A stretch of 60,963 nucleotides of DNA. Source: an uncultured Gammaproteobacteria bacterium (GTDB lineage Bacteria; Pseudomonadota; Gammaproteobacteria; Steroidobacterales; Woeseiaceae). Below are positions 26,529 through 35,344 of the stretch, piece after piece (within the stretch, counting starts at the first letter, position 1; the number at the start of each line of letters is the position of its first letter). The notes below the pieces were generated by a model. It did no database searches, was not told the DNA's origin, and worked only from the letters and a program-made list of their open reading frames with translations. The stretch spans positions 1-60,963 of the forward strand of contig CAJXYT010000002.1 in NCBI GenBank assembly GCA_913063505.1, written 5' to 3'. The translations under genes and the position numbers were made by a program.

Positions 26529-27376
26529 AACGCAGAGAGTTGTTAAAAGGGATGGCGGCTATATCAGTAAGTCCAATACTAACGTCGTGTGCACCAGCAG
26601 AAAAAGCGGCGACTAAGAGGCGCCTTGATAAGGTTGGCATCCAGCTTTACACGGTGCGCGACCGAATGGCCGCTGACGTGCCTGACACTCTTGCTCAACT
26701 TGTCGACATTGGCTATCGGGAGGTGGAATTTGCCGGCTACTTCGACCACAGTCCGAAAGATATTCGGACATTTCTGGATGACCTCGGACTAAGCGCGCCC
26801 TCCGCACATACGATGTTGCAACCGATGCGTGAAACGCCTGAACAACTGATTGAGAATGCTCTTGTCGTAGGCCATCAATATCTTGTGCTGGCCGGGCTGC
26901 GACCGGAGGAGCGCGCCACGCTTGACGACTACCGGCAACACGCTAACCTGATCAACGAGTTTGCCGAGCAATGTCATGCTGCGGGATTGAAGTTCGCGTA
27001 TCACAATCACGACTATGAGTTCGGAAATCTGGATGGGATACGTCCGATGGATTTGTTGCTGGCCGAGACCGAGCCATCGCATATGCAGGTCGAAATTGAC
27101 CTGTATTGGATCAAAAAAGCCGGGGCCGATCCGTTTTCGTACTTCGAAAAACATCCAGGCCGCTTCCCACTTTGCCACGTAAAGGACATGGCAGCGGACG
27201 GTTCAATGGTAGATGTGGGCGCTGGCGGAATCGATTTCTCGGCATTATTCGCTGCAAGTGACCTGTCCGGATTTCGTCATTATTACGTCGAGCACGACCA
27301 CGAGCATGGCGACGTGGTTGATACATTGGAGAGCGCTGCAAACAGTTATTCTGCTGTCTCAAAGCTGGAGTTTTGA
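26525..27376 (+). CDS. Exported sugar isomerase/epimerase-like TIM-barrel protein
   Basis: A 283-residue TIM-barrel protein of the xylose isomerase-like superfamily with an export signal. The start MKRRELLKGMAA is Tat-like, and ILTSC near residues 18-22 is a possible lipobox. Barrel motifs are VGIQLYTVRD near 37-46, FAYHNHDYEF near 158-167, VEIDLYWIKKAG and PLCHVKDMA. Close relatives in periplasmic 3-keto-glycoside systems act as lyases or hydrolases on oxidised glycosides, matching the exported GMC pair encoded just before. The ATG overlaps the GMC stop (ATGA). Substrate is unproven. Confidence 0.8.
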   Translation: MKRRELLKGMAAISVSPILTSCAPAEKAATKRRLDKVGIQLYTVRDRMAADVPDTLAQLVDIGYREVEFAGYFDHSPKDIRTFLDDLGLSAPSAHTMLQPMRETPEQLIENALVVGHQYLVLAGLRPEERATLDDYRQHANLINEFAEQCHAAGLKFAYHNHDYEFGNLDGIRPMDLLLAETEPSHMQVEIDLYWIKKAGADPFSYFEKHPGRFPLCHVKDMAADGSMVDVGAGGIDFSALFAASDLSGFRHYYVEHDHEHGDVVDTLESAANSYSAVSKLEF

Positions 27377-27441
27377 CGATTATTCACTCAGCTCTATGCG
27401 TGCAGAGCCTGATTATTTACTCCAACACTTGAGGTGATGAT

Positions 27442-28371
27442 ATGAAAAAGCTGGTCGTAGTGGGCTCTTCCAATACCGACATGATCATCCAGGTACCACA
27501 TATCCCGGCGCCAGGCGAAACGATAATGGGCAGCGAATTTCTGACCGCTGCAGGTGGCAAGGGAGCCAATCAAGCCGTGGCCGCGGCCCGGGTCGGCGGA
27601 AATGTCAGCCTGGTGGCTTGCGTCGGCGCTGACATGTTCGGCGAGCAGGCTTTGGCGGGCTTCGTAAGCGACGGGATTAATACGGATCATTGCCGAGTGG
27701 ATGACAGCGCGCCATCGGGAGTCGCACAGATCTTGGTTGCTGACAGTGGTGAAAACAGCATTGCCGTAGCACCCGGTGCTAATTTCCTGTTGAGTCCGCA
27801 ATGCATCGTCGCGGCGGGAAATCTGCTGAACGACGCCGCAGTTGTTTTGATGCAGCTGGAGATTCCGCTCGATACGGTACTCGAGGGTGCTCGCCTCGCT
27901 CATGCGGGCGGTGCCAAAGTTATCCTCAATCCGGCACCCGCCTGTGTACTGCCGGATGAGATCTTCCCACTGCTCGATTTACTTACACCCAATGAGTCTG
28001 AAATAGAACTCCTGACCGGCATTAGCGTTACCGACGAAAATAGTATGGCCGCTGCGGCGTCCGTCTTACATGAGCGCGGTGTGTTAGTCGTGCTGCTGAC
28101 CCGTGGCTCGCAAGGTGTTTTCTTGTCAGAAAAGCAGGGCGACGAAATACGGACTAGCGCTTTTCCGGCTTTCCCAGTTGTGCCTATTGATACGACAGCA
28201 GCTGGCGACGTGTTCAATGGCTGCCTCGCAGTCGGTCTGGCCGGTGGCCATCCGCTGGCTGAATCAATCGAATTCGCCCAAGCCGCGGCTGCGATCTCGG
28301 TGCAGACTTTGGGTGCACAGACCAGTGCGCCGGCCCGGGAGGCGGTTAAAGAATTCCTACGATTGGCGTGA
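27442..28371 (+). CDS. rbsK: Ribokinase (PfkB family)
   Basis: A 309-residue carbohydrate kinase. PfkB signature 1 appears as TAAGGKGANQAVAAARVGG (about residues 35-53) and signature 2 as DTTAAGDVFNG (about 252-262), holding the catalytic Asp. Length and layout match RbsK, which phosphorylates D-ribose at O5. A GAGGTG-like site precedes the ATG. It closes the sugar operon after a 65-base gap. It could also serve the ribose released by the nucleoside hydrolase encoded 23 kb away. Another sugar is possible. Confidence 0.82.
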   Translation: MKKLVVVGSSNTDMIIQVPHIPAPGETIMGSEFLTAAGGKGANQAVAAARVGGNVSLVACVGADMFGEQALAGFVSDGINTDHCRVDDSAPSGVAQILVADSGENSIAVAPGANFLLSPQCIVAAGNLLNDAAVVLMQLEIPLDTVLEGARLAHAGGAKVILNPAPACVLPDEIFPLLDLLTPNESEIELLTGISVTDENSMAAAASVLHERGVLVVLLTRGSQGVFLSEKQGDEIRTSAFPAFPVVPIDTTAAGDVFNGCLAVGLAGGHPLAESIEFAQAAAAISVQTLGAQTSAPAREAVKEFLRLA

Positions 28372-28523
28372 GGTTTATTTTAATAGCGAGAGTGATATAA
28401 GTGGGGGGGGGTGTGACTTTTAATTGTTAGTGGAGCGGTCATACTCGGACACAGACAAAGCCTGCGTGCCAATAATGGCTCGCTGATTATAGTCAGCCTA
28501 GTGGTTTGGGTACCGGGATGGGT

Positions 28524-28557
28524 GCTGCGTAGCTACGCAGCGAGTCAGTTTACTCGC
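28524..28557. terminator. Perfect palindrome and adjoining hairpin after the small lysine-rich gene
   Basis: Positions 28524-28541 are a perfect 18-base palindrome (GCTGCGTAG/CTACGCAGC). It abuts a second hairpin, GCGAGT-CAGTTT-ACTCGC at 28540-28557, which ends exactly at the stop codon of the small gene at 28558. No T-run follows, so this may be a factor-dependent terminator, an mRNA-stabilising end or a protein-binding site. The 186 bases between ribokinase and this point otherwise hold only a run of nine G (28403-28411). Confidence 0.4.
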
Positions 28558-28665
28558 CTACGCGCTTTTTTCATTTTTCTTGGCTTTCTTCGCGGCTTTT
28601 TTCTCTTTTGGGGTCATACGCGGTTGTTTCTTCGCTTCTTTGTTGCTCTTCTGTTCTTTACCCAT
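28558..28665 (-). CDS. Small lysine-rich protein (35 aa)
   Basis: A 35-codon gene too short for routine calling. The product begins MGKEQKSNKEAKKQPRMT, continues PKEKKAAKKAKKNEKSA and is almost entirely charged, with about 15 lysines. I recall very similar 30-40 residue proteins with the core MTPKEKKAAKKAKK in many proteobacteria, which is the main reason for calling it real. Function is unknown; nucleic-acid or ribosome association would fit the charge. The reading frame ends immediately at a hairpin and palindrome. Confidence 0.65.
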   Translation of the reverse strand: MGKEQKSNKEAKKQPRMTPKEKKAAKKAKKNEKSA

Positions 28666-28939
28666 GACGTTTGCCCCAGTGTGAGATCGAATTCGCGGCC
28701 TTTATCGGGGATATAGTACGCCAGCACACTCTTGATTGTTCGACTGTATTTCGATTGAGCTTGCAAGCAGAGTAACGTCCTAGATAACTATCAGTGCCCA
28801 CGCTGCAGTAGAATAATGGTCAAGTGGTTGATCCAAACCATCCTGACATCAGTTTTGGAACTCGTAGCTCTTGTAACGGCCCCTACCTCGATACTGGCCA
28901 ACTGTGTAACTTATCTTCGAGCGGAATATTGGGGGTTCT
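28666..28939. other. Intergenic region between small lysine-rich gene and crotonase gene
   Basis: No convincing gene. A 53-codon plus-strand frame from 28816 into the crotonase 3' end has a hydrophobic start but no recognisable family or ribosome-binding site, so I do not call it. No repeat or RNA gene is visible. Confidence 0.5.
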
Positions 28940-29653
28940 TCAAGGGCTTCGTAAACCCACCAGCGCGGCATCAATGAGATCCAAAGGTATGCTGAACCGG
29001 ATTCTTCGGATGAGTGCGGCGCGTATTCTTCGTTTCGACGCGGTATGTGCTCGCAAGTCGAGATTCTTGTAAGAGTGTGCGAGAGTTTCGGCGCGAGACA
29101 TTAGCTCAGTCGGATCGACTAGTTCGTCGAAAAACCCGGCGTCTTTAGCGGATTCGACATCGAAGTATTCGGACAGAGTGACAGCCCGCTGGAAGGCTGC
29201 TGGGTCGAGTCGGTGCCGTAACGTCGCCGCGGCAACGCGTGGCATGGTCATGCCGATAGCTACCTCGTTTGCAGCAATCTTAAAATCGCCGCGGCTACCG
29301 ATCACATAGTCAGTCGACAACATAAGAAAAACACCCATCGCCAGCGAGTGGCCGTTGCAGGCTGCAATGACCGGGTAGGGATAACCCATGACGCGGGCAG
29401 TCAAGCCATAGCCGGCGCGTAACATTCGCAGCGCATTGAGGCCTCCACTCTTCATAACGTGAAGGTCAAATCCAGCTGAGAAGACGGCTTCCCGACCGGT
29501 AATTATTACTGTGGCGCCGGCAGATTCGGCCCGATCAAATGCCCGGTAAATATCACGCAAGACCTGCGGTGATAAAGCATTGCGTTTGCCATCATCAATA
29601 CGAATAGTGGCCACGTTGTCCTGTAAACTGAATTGAACGAGCTTATCCATCAT
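28940..29653 (-). CDS. Enoyl-CoA hydratase/isomerase family protein (crotonase)
   Basis: A 237-residue crotonase-fold protein. The oxyanion-hole regions are FSAGFDLHVM near residues 57-66 and CNGHSLAMGVFLMLSTDYV near 98-116, in the expected places. The usual catalytic glutamates are not obvious, and the length is short, so the exact reaction cannot be assigned. It may act as a crotonase-type hydratase, isomerase or thioesterase on an acyl-CoA. AGGAT lies before ATG 29653; the next codon is also ATG. It follows the MTHFR-like gene by 169 bases on the same strand, with a coding-like tail between them. Confidence 0.82.
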   Translation of the reverse strand: MMDKLVQFSLQDNVATIRIDDGKRNALSPQVLRDIYRAFDRAESAGATVIITGREAVFSAGFDLHVMKSGGLNALRMLRAGYGLTARVMGYPYPVIAACNGHSLAMGVFLMLSTDYVIGSRGDFKIAANEVAIGMTMPRVAAATLRHRLDPAAFQRAVTLSEYFDVESAKDAGFFDELVDPTELMSRAETLAHSYKNLDLRAHTASKRRIRAALIRRIRFSIPLDLIDAALVGLRSP

Positions 29654-29659
29654 AAAATC

Positions 29660-29803
29660 CTACCTATCAAGTAGTTTAGCGCAAGCACGAGCAGCGTCCG
29701 TGCAGTAAGAGGTCCTGCTCAATTCCTTGGCAGCGCCGATAATTACTATTGGCGAATGTATGCCCGCGCCTACTGCTTGCCTCTGCGCTCGGTTTTTTGC
29801 TCA
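29660..29803 (-). pseudogene. Possible C-terminal remnant of an unidentified gene
   Basis: Between the MTHFR-like gene and crotonase the minus strand keeps an open frame of about 46 codons with no start codon, ending at 29660-29662. It reads as ordinary protein (AGIHSPIVIIGAAKELSR, then a Cys/Ala/Leu-rich helix ending ACAKLLDR). I cannot name the family. The lack of a start and the coding-like sequence suggest a truncated gene tail; chance is a real alternative. Confidence 0.25.
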
Positions 29804-29822
29804 GGGGCCATTCATCACTCGA

Positions 29823-30728
29823 TTAACTCTCTTTGCTAAAACCAGCTAGCTCGGTCGCTGCTACCATTTCCTGGTGCAGGCCTGGCGCCATCAGATGCGC
29901 ACCGGAGACACCGATAATCTCGCTGGCTTGTTGCATTAGTTCGGCGCAGATACGAACGCCTTCATCGCGAGGTTCGCTCGCTGTTTCCATGCGCCGTATG
30001 ACGCTGTCCGGCATGATCGTGCCGAATAAATTGTCTCGCATCCATGTTGCACCTTTAGCTGAACGCAGTGGTCCGAGGCCAACAATGAAGTATAGCTTTT
30101 CGTTTACACCGTGCTCGACGAGCCTTCGCATATAGCGACTGAGGATATCCATGTCATAGCAATATTGAGTTTGCACGAAGCGAGCGCCGGCCGCGTGCTT
30201 CTCCATCAATCTGTCCGGTGTCCAGTCGTCAGTAGGGTCACATGGCGCATCCGCCGCAGCCGGGAAAAAGTTTGGGGCTGTGCTCAGTTCCGCTCCCGAT
30301 AACGTGGTCTTTTCTTCGCTCATCGTACGCATTACTGTCAACAAGTCCCTGGAGTTGAAGTCGAAAACACCCTTGGCATCTTTGTTGTCCCCAGCGTCTA
30401 CGTTATCGCCAGCGAGTGCCAGCACGTTACTGATACCGAAAGCAGCAGCGCCGAGCAAGTCACTCTGGATCGCTATTCGATTCCGATCGCGGCAAGTCAT
30501 TTGCATGATCGGTTCTACGTTTATTTGCTTGAGATGGATAGCGGCGGCAAGGCTGGACATACGGACTCGGGCACCGGCTCCATCTGTCAGATTTACGGCT
30601 GAAACGGCAGGCTTCAGTATCTCAGCAGCTGCAGTCAGCGAATCAAAATCAGCACCACGAGGGGGCGTAATTTCAGCGGTCACGGTAAATCGGCCAGATT
30701 CCAGATCTTTTTGTAATGGGTTTGTCAT
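29823..30728 (-). CDS. Methylenetetrahydrofolate reductase-family protein
   Basis: A 301-residue TIM-barrel flavoprotein of the MetF family. The N-terminus has VTAEITPPRGADFDSL near residues 16-31, including the conserved Glu. NVLALAGDN near 103-111 and FVQTQYCYD near 183-191 match the folate- and FAD-binding loops. Start is ATG 30728; a TTG six bases upstream is the only extension. It reduces 5,10-methylene-tetrahydrofolate or, as in C1-oxidising bacteria, may run the other way. The metE/metH context is absent, and the neighbour is a crotonase, so a one-carbon catabolic role is possible. Confidence 0.85.
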   Translation of the reverse strand: MTNPLQKDLESGRFTVTAEITPPRGADFDSLTAAAEILKPAVSAVNLTDGAGARVRMSSLAAAIHLKQINVEPIMQMTCRDRNRIAIQSDLLGAAAFGISNVLALAGDNVDAGDNKDAKGVFDFNSRDLLTVMRTMSEEKTTLSGAELSTAPNFFPAAADAPCDPTDDWTPDRLMEKHAAGARFVQTQYCYDMDILSRYMRRLVEHGVNEKLYFIVGLGPLRSAKGATWMRDNLFGTIMPDSVIRRMETASEPRDEGVRICAELMQQASEIIGVSGAHLMAPGLHQEMVAATELAGFSKES

Positions 30729-30798
30729 ATTCAACTTGTAGTATCGTGGTTGGATAAAACCACAGGCTAACCAAATTTAGGATGGTATGTTTAAGGAC

Positions 30799-30825
30799 TA
30801 TAATGCCATTTCATATGGTCATATG
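30799..30825 (+). promoter_or_regulatory. Perfect -10 box and CATATG direct repeat in a divergent promoter region
   Basis: TATAAT at 30799-30804 is oriented toward the DUF5916 gene, without a good -35 match. CATATG-GT-CATATG at 30812-30825 follows. The site lies between two divergent genes, about 100 bases from each start. Regulatory function is inferred from position only. Confidence 0.3.
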
Positions 30826-30928
30826 CGATTCATTGTGCGATCGGCTAACGCACGTTAGGGTACTGTTTTTTGATTGAGAGTCGTTTATTATGCCGATCCT
30901 ATTTTTTTTCCATGAAACCTAGCCTGTT

Positions 30929-33145
30929 ATGGCACTAAAAAATTCACCATATCTTCAAATAACCTTGCTTTGCATTCTAGCGCTTGGACAAACACCAGTT
31001 CTGTCAGCGACTCTCAACGAGAGGCCTGTACTTCAAAGTGGGGAGATGGCAAGTGAGCCACTTCTAGATGGCACCGTGTTTGGTGATCCGGCCTGGGCGG
31101 AACTAACTCCAGCGAGTGGCTTCCAGCAAATTCAGCCTGATGATGGATCTCCTGCGACGCAAAAAACGGAAGTGTATGTTGGCTTCTTAGATGACGCTTT
31201 ATACATCGGAATGATCGCATACGATGATGCCCCAGATGACATACTCGTTACTGATAGTCGTCGCGACTCCGAACTAGGTGACACAGATAGTTTTCAGCTA
31301 ATCATTGATGGTCTTCGAGACGGTCAAAATGGTTATATATTTGGCACTAACCCAGCGGGTATTCAATACGATGGTCAAGTAACCCGTGAAGGCGCAGGCG
31401 GTGCGATGGGCTCTGGAGGCGGCGGCTTCAATCTGAACTGGGATGGTTCTTGGGAAGTTGCAACCACCATAAGCGATATTGGTTGGAGTGCTGAGATGCG
31501 AATCCCATTCAGCACCCTGCGATATGGTCGTGGTGATATACAAACATGGGGAATAAATTTCCAACGAAATATTCGTCGAAATAATGAAATAGTTTTTTGG
31601 GCTCCTTTGTCTAAGCAACACAAGTTGTACCGTCTATCTGAGGCTGGTAGCGTTACTGGATTAGAGCCATCTAAACTACGTAATTTGCAAATTTCACCCT
31701 ACTTTCTTGGCCAGTCTGAACAAGCTGGTGGCGTAGCTGGCACACAAAGCAGCACCGAAGTTGGTTTCGACATCAAGTATTCGATTACACCAAGCCTCAC
31801 GTTGGACGCGACCTATAACACTGACTTTGCCCAGGTTGAGGCTGATGAACAACAAATGAATCTGGATAGATTCAGCCTCTTCTTTAAAGAAAAACGACCT
31901 TTTTTCCTTGAAAATGCCGCACAGTTTTCTGTGGGTGATGAGCGGGCAGTTCAGATGTTTTTCAGTCGGCGTATCGGCATTAGTAGTGGAGGTGATCAGC
32001 TACCAATCGTGGGCGGAGCACGGTTATCGGGGAAGATCGCCGGTAACACGAATGTGGGTTTTCTTCACATGCATTCGGAGGCCGTTGCAGGTGTTGCACC
32101 GGGTAATAAGTTCACGGTTGCAAGAGTAAATCAGGAGCTACCCAGCCGTTCATCTATCGGCTTCATGTACGTCGGTCGTGATGGAGATGGTTCTCATCTT
32201 GTTGCACCCGGTGAGGACAAGAATCAGACTTATTCTGTGGATGGTCGTTGGGGTATTGGTGAGAATCTGATGCTAGAAGGCTGGGCTGCAAAAACAGCAA
32301 CACCTGGGCTGGATGGTCGTGATGAAGCGTTTTCTGCTAAAGCGATTTATAACTCGAGTGAGTGGCTGAACCGATTCGAGTACGGTCAGGTCGGTGAGGA
32401 CTTCAATCCTGAGGCCGGCTTTCTTAAGCGTTCGAACTATCGACGTATGACAGCATTGGTTCTGCGCAGAATTCGGCCGAAAGATAAATGGGGGTTACTT
32501 GAGGTAAGACCACATATTTCTTATACCAGTTACTGGGATTTCGACGGCTTTCATGAGACTGGTTTTTTGCACGTGGACAATCATTGGGAGTTTCGTAACG
32601 GCTACAGAGTTGATACTGGCATGAATTTCACTCGTGAAGGCGTGCATACTGCTTTTGATATTGTTGACGGAGTCACCATTCAGCCGGGTACTTATGACCA
32701 TACTGAAGTCCAGGTTCGGTTTAATACCAATAAAGCCGCGCCTCTTAGCTTACAAAGCGTAACGTATGTAGGTGGTCAGTTCGGCGGTAATCGTATTGCC
32801 GTTAAGTCGAGTGTTATTTATAGGATTGGAGATTCATTTAGATCTGAGCTGACTTATAACTACAACAAATATGATCTTCCAGTGCCTGGGGGGCAATTTA
32901 ACGCTAACCTTACACAACTGCGTTTATCCTATGCATTTACACCTAAGATTCTGTTGCAAACGTTGGTTCAGTACAATCAAGTAAAGGATACACTTGGTAC
33001 GAATTTTCGCTTTTCATGGTTACAGACTGCAAATTCCGGCTTCTTTCTTGTCTACAACGAAGTTGACGAACGAGGTATCGGTGCAAATCCGAGAGGTAAA
33101 GAGGTAATCATTAAGTACAGTCATATATTTGATGTTTTTAATTGA
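30929..33145 (+). CDS. DUF5916/CBM9-like outer-membrane protein
   Basis: A 738-residue exported protein with a signal peptide (hydrophobic core to about residue 27, ending VLSA). Residues about 40-220 look like the family-9 carbohydrate-binding-like domain (LLDGTVFGDPAWAEL and a later GINFQRNIRRNNE). The rest is a long beta-strand-rich DUF5916 domain with FFKEKRPFFLENA near residues 320-332, ending in a beta-barrel-like C-terminus with a terminal FN. Members are thought to be outer-membrane proteins; ligand unknown. It stands alone, with promoter-like sequence upstream. Confidence 0.8.
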   Translation: MALKNSPYLQITLLCILALGQTPVLSATLNERPVLQSGEMASEPLLDGTVFGDPAWAELTPASGFQQIQPDDGSPATQKTEVYVGFLDDALYIGMIAYDDAPDDILVTDSRRDSELGDTDSFQLIIDGLRDGQNGYIFGTNPAGIQYDGQVTREGAGGAMGSGGGGFNLNWDGSWEVATTISDIGWSAEMRIPFSTLRYGRGDIQTWGINFQRNIRRNNEIVFWAPLSKQHKLYRLSEAGSVTGLEPSKLRNLQISPYFLGQSEQAGGVAGTQSSTEVGFDIKYSITPSLTLDATYNTDFAQVEADEQQMNLDRFSLFFKEKRPFFLENAAQFSVGDERAVQMFFSRRIGISSGGDQLPIVGGARLSGKIAGNTNVGFLHMHSEAVAGVAPGNKFTVARVNQELPSRSSIGFMYVGRDGDGSHLVAPGEDKNQTYSVDGRWGIGENLMLEGWAAKTATPGLDGRDEAFSAKAIYNSSEWLNRFEYGQVGEDFNPEAGFLKRSNYRRMTALVLRRIRPKDKWGLLEVRPHISYTSYWDFDGFHETGFLHVDNHWEFRNGYRVDTGMNFTREGVHTAFDIVDGVTIQPGTYDHTEVQVRFNTNKAAPLSLQSVTYVGGQFGGNRIAVKSSVIYRIGDSFRSELTYNYNKYDLPVPGGQFNANLTQLRLSYAFTPKILLQTLVQYNQVKDTLGTNFRFSWLQTANSGFFLVYNEVDERGIGANPRGKEVIIKYSHIFDVFN

Positions 33146-33146
33146 C

Positions 33147-33366
33147 GCTCTGTATTGGGTGAGCCTGCCTTCAAGAAAAGACATATAATAGAGCCGCTCC
33201 GGACTACCGGGAAGTGTCGGCAAATTGTCACTCTTGCCCGTAATGCATTGATGGCTTCCTCGGCCGTTGTCCACCAGCTGGGATCAAGCGTCGTGAAATT
33301 GTCAGTCTGCGGTTCCTGAGGGGCGGAACAGGCGACGAGTAGACTTAATAAGTAGGTAGCTAATTT
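33147..33366 (-). pseudogene. Frameshifted lipoprotein remnant
   Basis: On the minus strand a frame without start codon reads LATYLLSLLVACSAPQEP, a lipoprotein signal with lipobox LVAC (Cys codon at 33328-33330). It continues as DPSWWTTAEEAINALR. Near 33235 the sensible reading moves to another frame (SDNLPTLPGSPERLYYMSFL), which then collides with the 3' end of the DUF5916 gene. This looks like the N-terminal part of an eroded lipoprotein gene. Family not recognised. The rest of the gap to 33454 holds the helicase promoter region, with a 6-bp inverted repeat (CCGTAG...CTACGG at 33391-33417). Confidence 0.5.
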
Positions 33367-33454
33367 ACAGAGTTCTCCCGGGTTCCGTAGTAGACGAATA
33401 CCACGCTACGGATAGTGCTAAAATTCCCTGCTACCGAAAATTCTGGATCCCCGC

Positions 33455-35344
33455 ATGACCAAGCCCAAGATCGCGACGCCATCGTTTCGCGATATGAATA
33501 TCGCTGAACCCTTTTTGGCCGTTTTGGATGAGATCGGCTATGAAACACCGACGCCAATTCAGGCGCAGGCAATTCCACATCTGCTGCAAGGCCTCGATCT
33601 TTTAGGTCATGCCCCAACGGGCACCGGAAAAACGGCAGCCTTCGCGCTACCGTTGCTGTCGCGGCTCAATATGGACGACAAAAACGTTCAGGTGATGACG
33701 CTAACACCGACTCGTGAGCTCGCGATTCAGGTTGCAGAGGCTTTTCAACGCTACGCCTCGCATCTCAAAGGTTTTCATGTATTGCCGATTTACGGTGGCC
33801 AGGAATACTCGGGTCAAATTCGAGCATTGAAGCGTGGGGTTCAGGTTGTAGTCGGAACGCCCGGGCGCGTCATGGATCATATGCGCAAAGGCACCCTAAA
33901 ATTGGGCGGATTGCAGGCGCTGGTTCTCGACGAAGCTGATGAAATGCTGCGCATGGGCTTCATTGATGAGGTTCAGTGGATTCTGGACCAGACACCGGAA
34001 AAACGGCAAATGGCCTTATTTTCGGCAACCATGCCAAAAGAAGTCGAACGCATAGCGCGCCGCCACTTGAACAATCCACAGGAAGTTTCGATTAAAGCTC
34101 GAACCGCAACAGCCGAGACCATTCGGCAGCGGTACTGGCAGGTCAGCGGCTTGCACAAACTGGACGCACTGACGCGAATCCTTGAGGTCGAGGACTTCGA
34201 AGCGATCCTGATGTTCGTGCGAACCAAGACGGCGACAACAGAGCTTGCTGAGAAACTGGAGGCGCGAGGTTATTCGGCCGCAGCCATGAACGGCGATATG
34301 GCGCAGGCGCACCGTGAACAAACAGTCGAACGATTAAAGCGCGGCTCGCTTGATATTCTTGTGGCAACGGACGTCGCTGCACGCGGACTCGACGTCGAAA
34401 GAATCAGTCACGTTGTGAACTACGACATTCCCTACGATACGGAGGCGTATATTCATCGAATCGGGCGTACCGGTCGGGCAGGTCGATCAGGCGAAGCAAT
34501 CCTGTTCGTTGCACCGCGGGAGCGACGGATGCTTTCCGCCATCGAGCGAGCGACCCGGCAAAAAATAGAACGCCTTCAGTTGCCGACGACAGAGACTGTT
34601 AACAACAAGCGCATTGCTGACTTTAAACAGAAAATTAGCGACACGTTGGCAGGTGGCGAAATGACCTTCATGCAGAACCTTGTTGAGCAGTATCGAAACG
34701 AGCACGATGTTCCTGCCCTAGATATTGCGGCTGCTCTTGCGAAAATGTCGATCGGCGATAAGCCACTCTTGTTGAGTGCAGACAAGGAACGAAAGGCACG
34801 CGACTTTGATAAGGAGTCAGCGCCTCGAGGAAAAAAACGCCACGACAGAACGATACCTGAGCTTGATTCGGACAAGCAGCGATATCGTATCGAGGTTGGC
34901 CATGAGCATGGTGTTAAGCCTGGTAATATTGTCGGCGCAATAGCGAATGAGGCAGGGCTGGCGGGTGACCATATCGGTAGTATTTCTATTGATCAGGAGT
35001 TCAGTCTTGTTGACTTGCCAGCGGGTATGCCAAAGGACATCTTTATGGACCTGAGAAAGGTCAGAGTGTGTGGCCGGCCGATGAATATTTCGATATATGG
35101 CAAGGCTGAAAAGCCGAGTCGGAGTTCACCAGGCAAGAAAGACTCTGGCAAGAAAGACTTCGGCAAGAAAGACTCTGGCAAGAAAGACTTCGGCAAGAAA
35201 GACTCTGGCAAGAAAAACTTTGGTAATAAAACGTCTGGCAAGAAGGCTCCGGGAAAGAAAGCCCCAAGCAAAAGAACCGCGGGTAAGCTGTCGCTGGGCA
35301 GTAAGGCCTCCGCGAAAGCGAAGCACAGAAAAGGAACAGATTGA
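33455..35344 (+). CDS. deaD: ATP-dependent RNA helicase DeaD/CsdA
   Basis: A 629-residue DEAD-box helicase. It has the Q motif (GYETPTPIQAQ, near residue 29), Walker A APTGTGKT near 52-59, LDEADEML, SAT, and HRIGRTGRAG near 336-345. A linker and a DbpA/CsdA-type RNA-binding domain follow (RYRIEVGHEHGVKPGNIVGAI, near 473). The protein ends in a long Lys-rich tail made of tandem GKKDSGKKDF units (see repeat). DeaD unwinds structured RNA in ribosome assembly and cold adaptation. The stop overlaps the start of the mini-amidohydrolase frame (TGATG). Confidence 0.92.
   Translation: MTKPKIATPSFRDMNIAEPFLAVLDEIGYETPTPIQAQAIPHLLQGLDLLGHAPTGTGKTAAFALPLLSRLNMDDKNVQVMTLTPTRELAIQVAEAFQRYASHLKGFHVLPIYGGQEYSGQIRALKRGVQVVVGTPGRVMDHMRKGTLKLGGLQALVLDEADEMLRMGFIDEVQWILDQTPEKRQMALFSATMPKEVERIARRHLNNPQEVSIKARTATAETIRQRYWQVSGLHKLDALTRILEVEDFEAILMFVRTKTATTELAEKLEARGYSAAAMNGDMAQAHREQTVERLKRGSLDILVATDVAARGLDVERISHVVNYDIPYDTEAYIHRIGRTGRAGRSGEAILFVAPRERRMLSAIERATRQKIERLQLPTTETVNNKRIADFKQKISDTLAGGEMTFMQNLVEQYRNEHDVPALDIAAALAKMSIGDKPLLLSADKERKARDFDKESAPRGKKRHDRTIPELDSDKQRYRIEVGHEHGVKPGNIVGAIANEAGLAGDHIGSISIDQEFSLVDLPAGMPKDIFMDLRKVRVCGRPMNISIYGKAEKPSRSSPGKKDSGKKDFGKKDSGKKDFGKKDSGKKNFGNKTSGKKAPGKKAPSKRTAGKLSLGSKASAKAKHRKGTD
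35132..35221 (+). repeat. Six tandem 15-base units encoding GKKD(S/F) repeats
   Basis: Units of the form GGCAAGAAAGACTYY begin at 35132, 35147, 35162, 35177, 35192 and 35207; the last has AAA for GAC-flanking bases. They encode the alternating GKKDS/GKKDF tail of the helicase, giving a basic, disordered end likely to bind RNA. The near identity of the units points to recent slippage, so copy number may vary between strains. Confidence 0.9.

Noticed and set aside
28403-28411. Run of nine G, considered as a phase-variable tract
   Set aside because: It lies between genes, with no overlapping start or frame that slippage would switch.
28816-28977. 53-codon plus-strand frame with a hydrophobic N-terminus
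   Set aside because: No ribosome-binding site or known family, and it overlaps the crotonase 3' end on the other strand.
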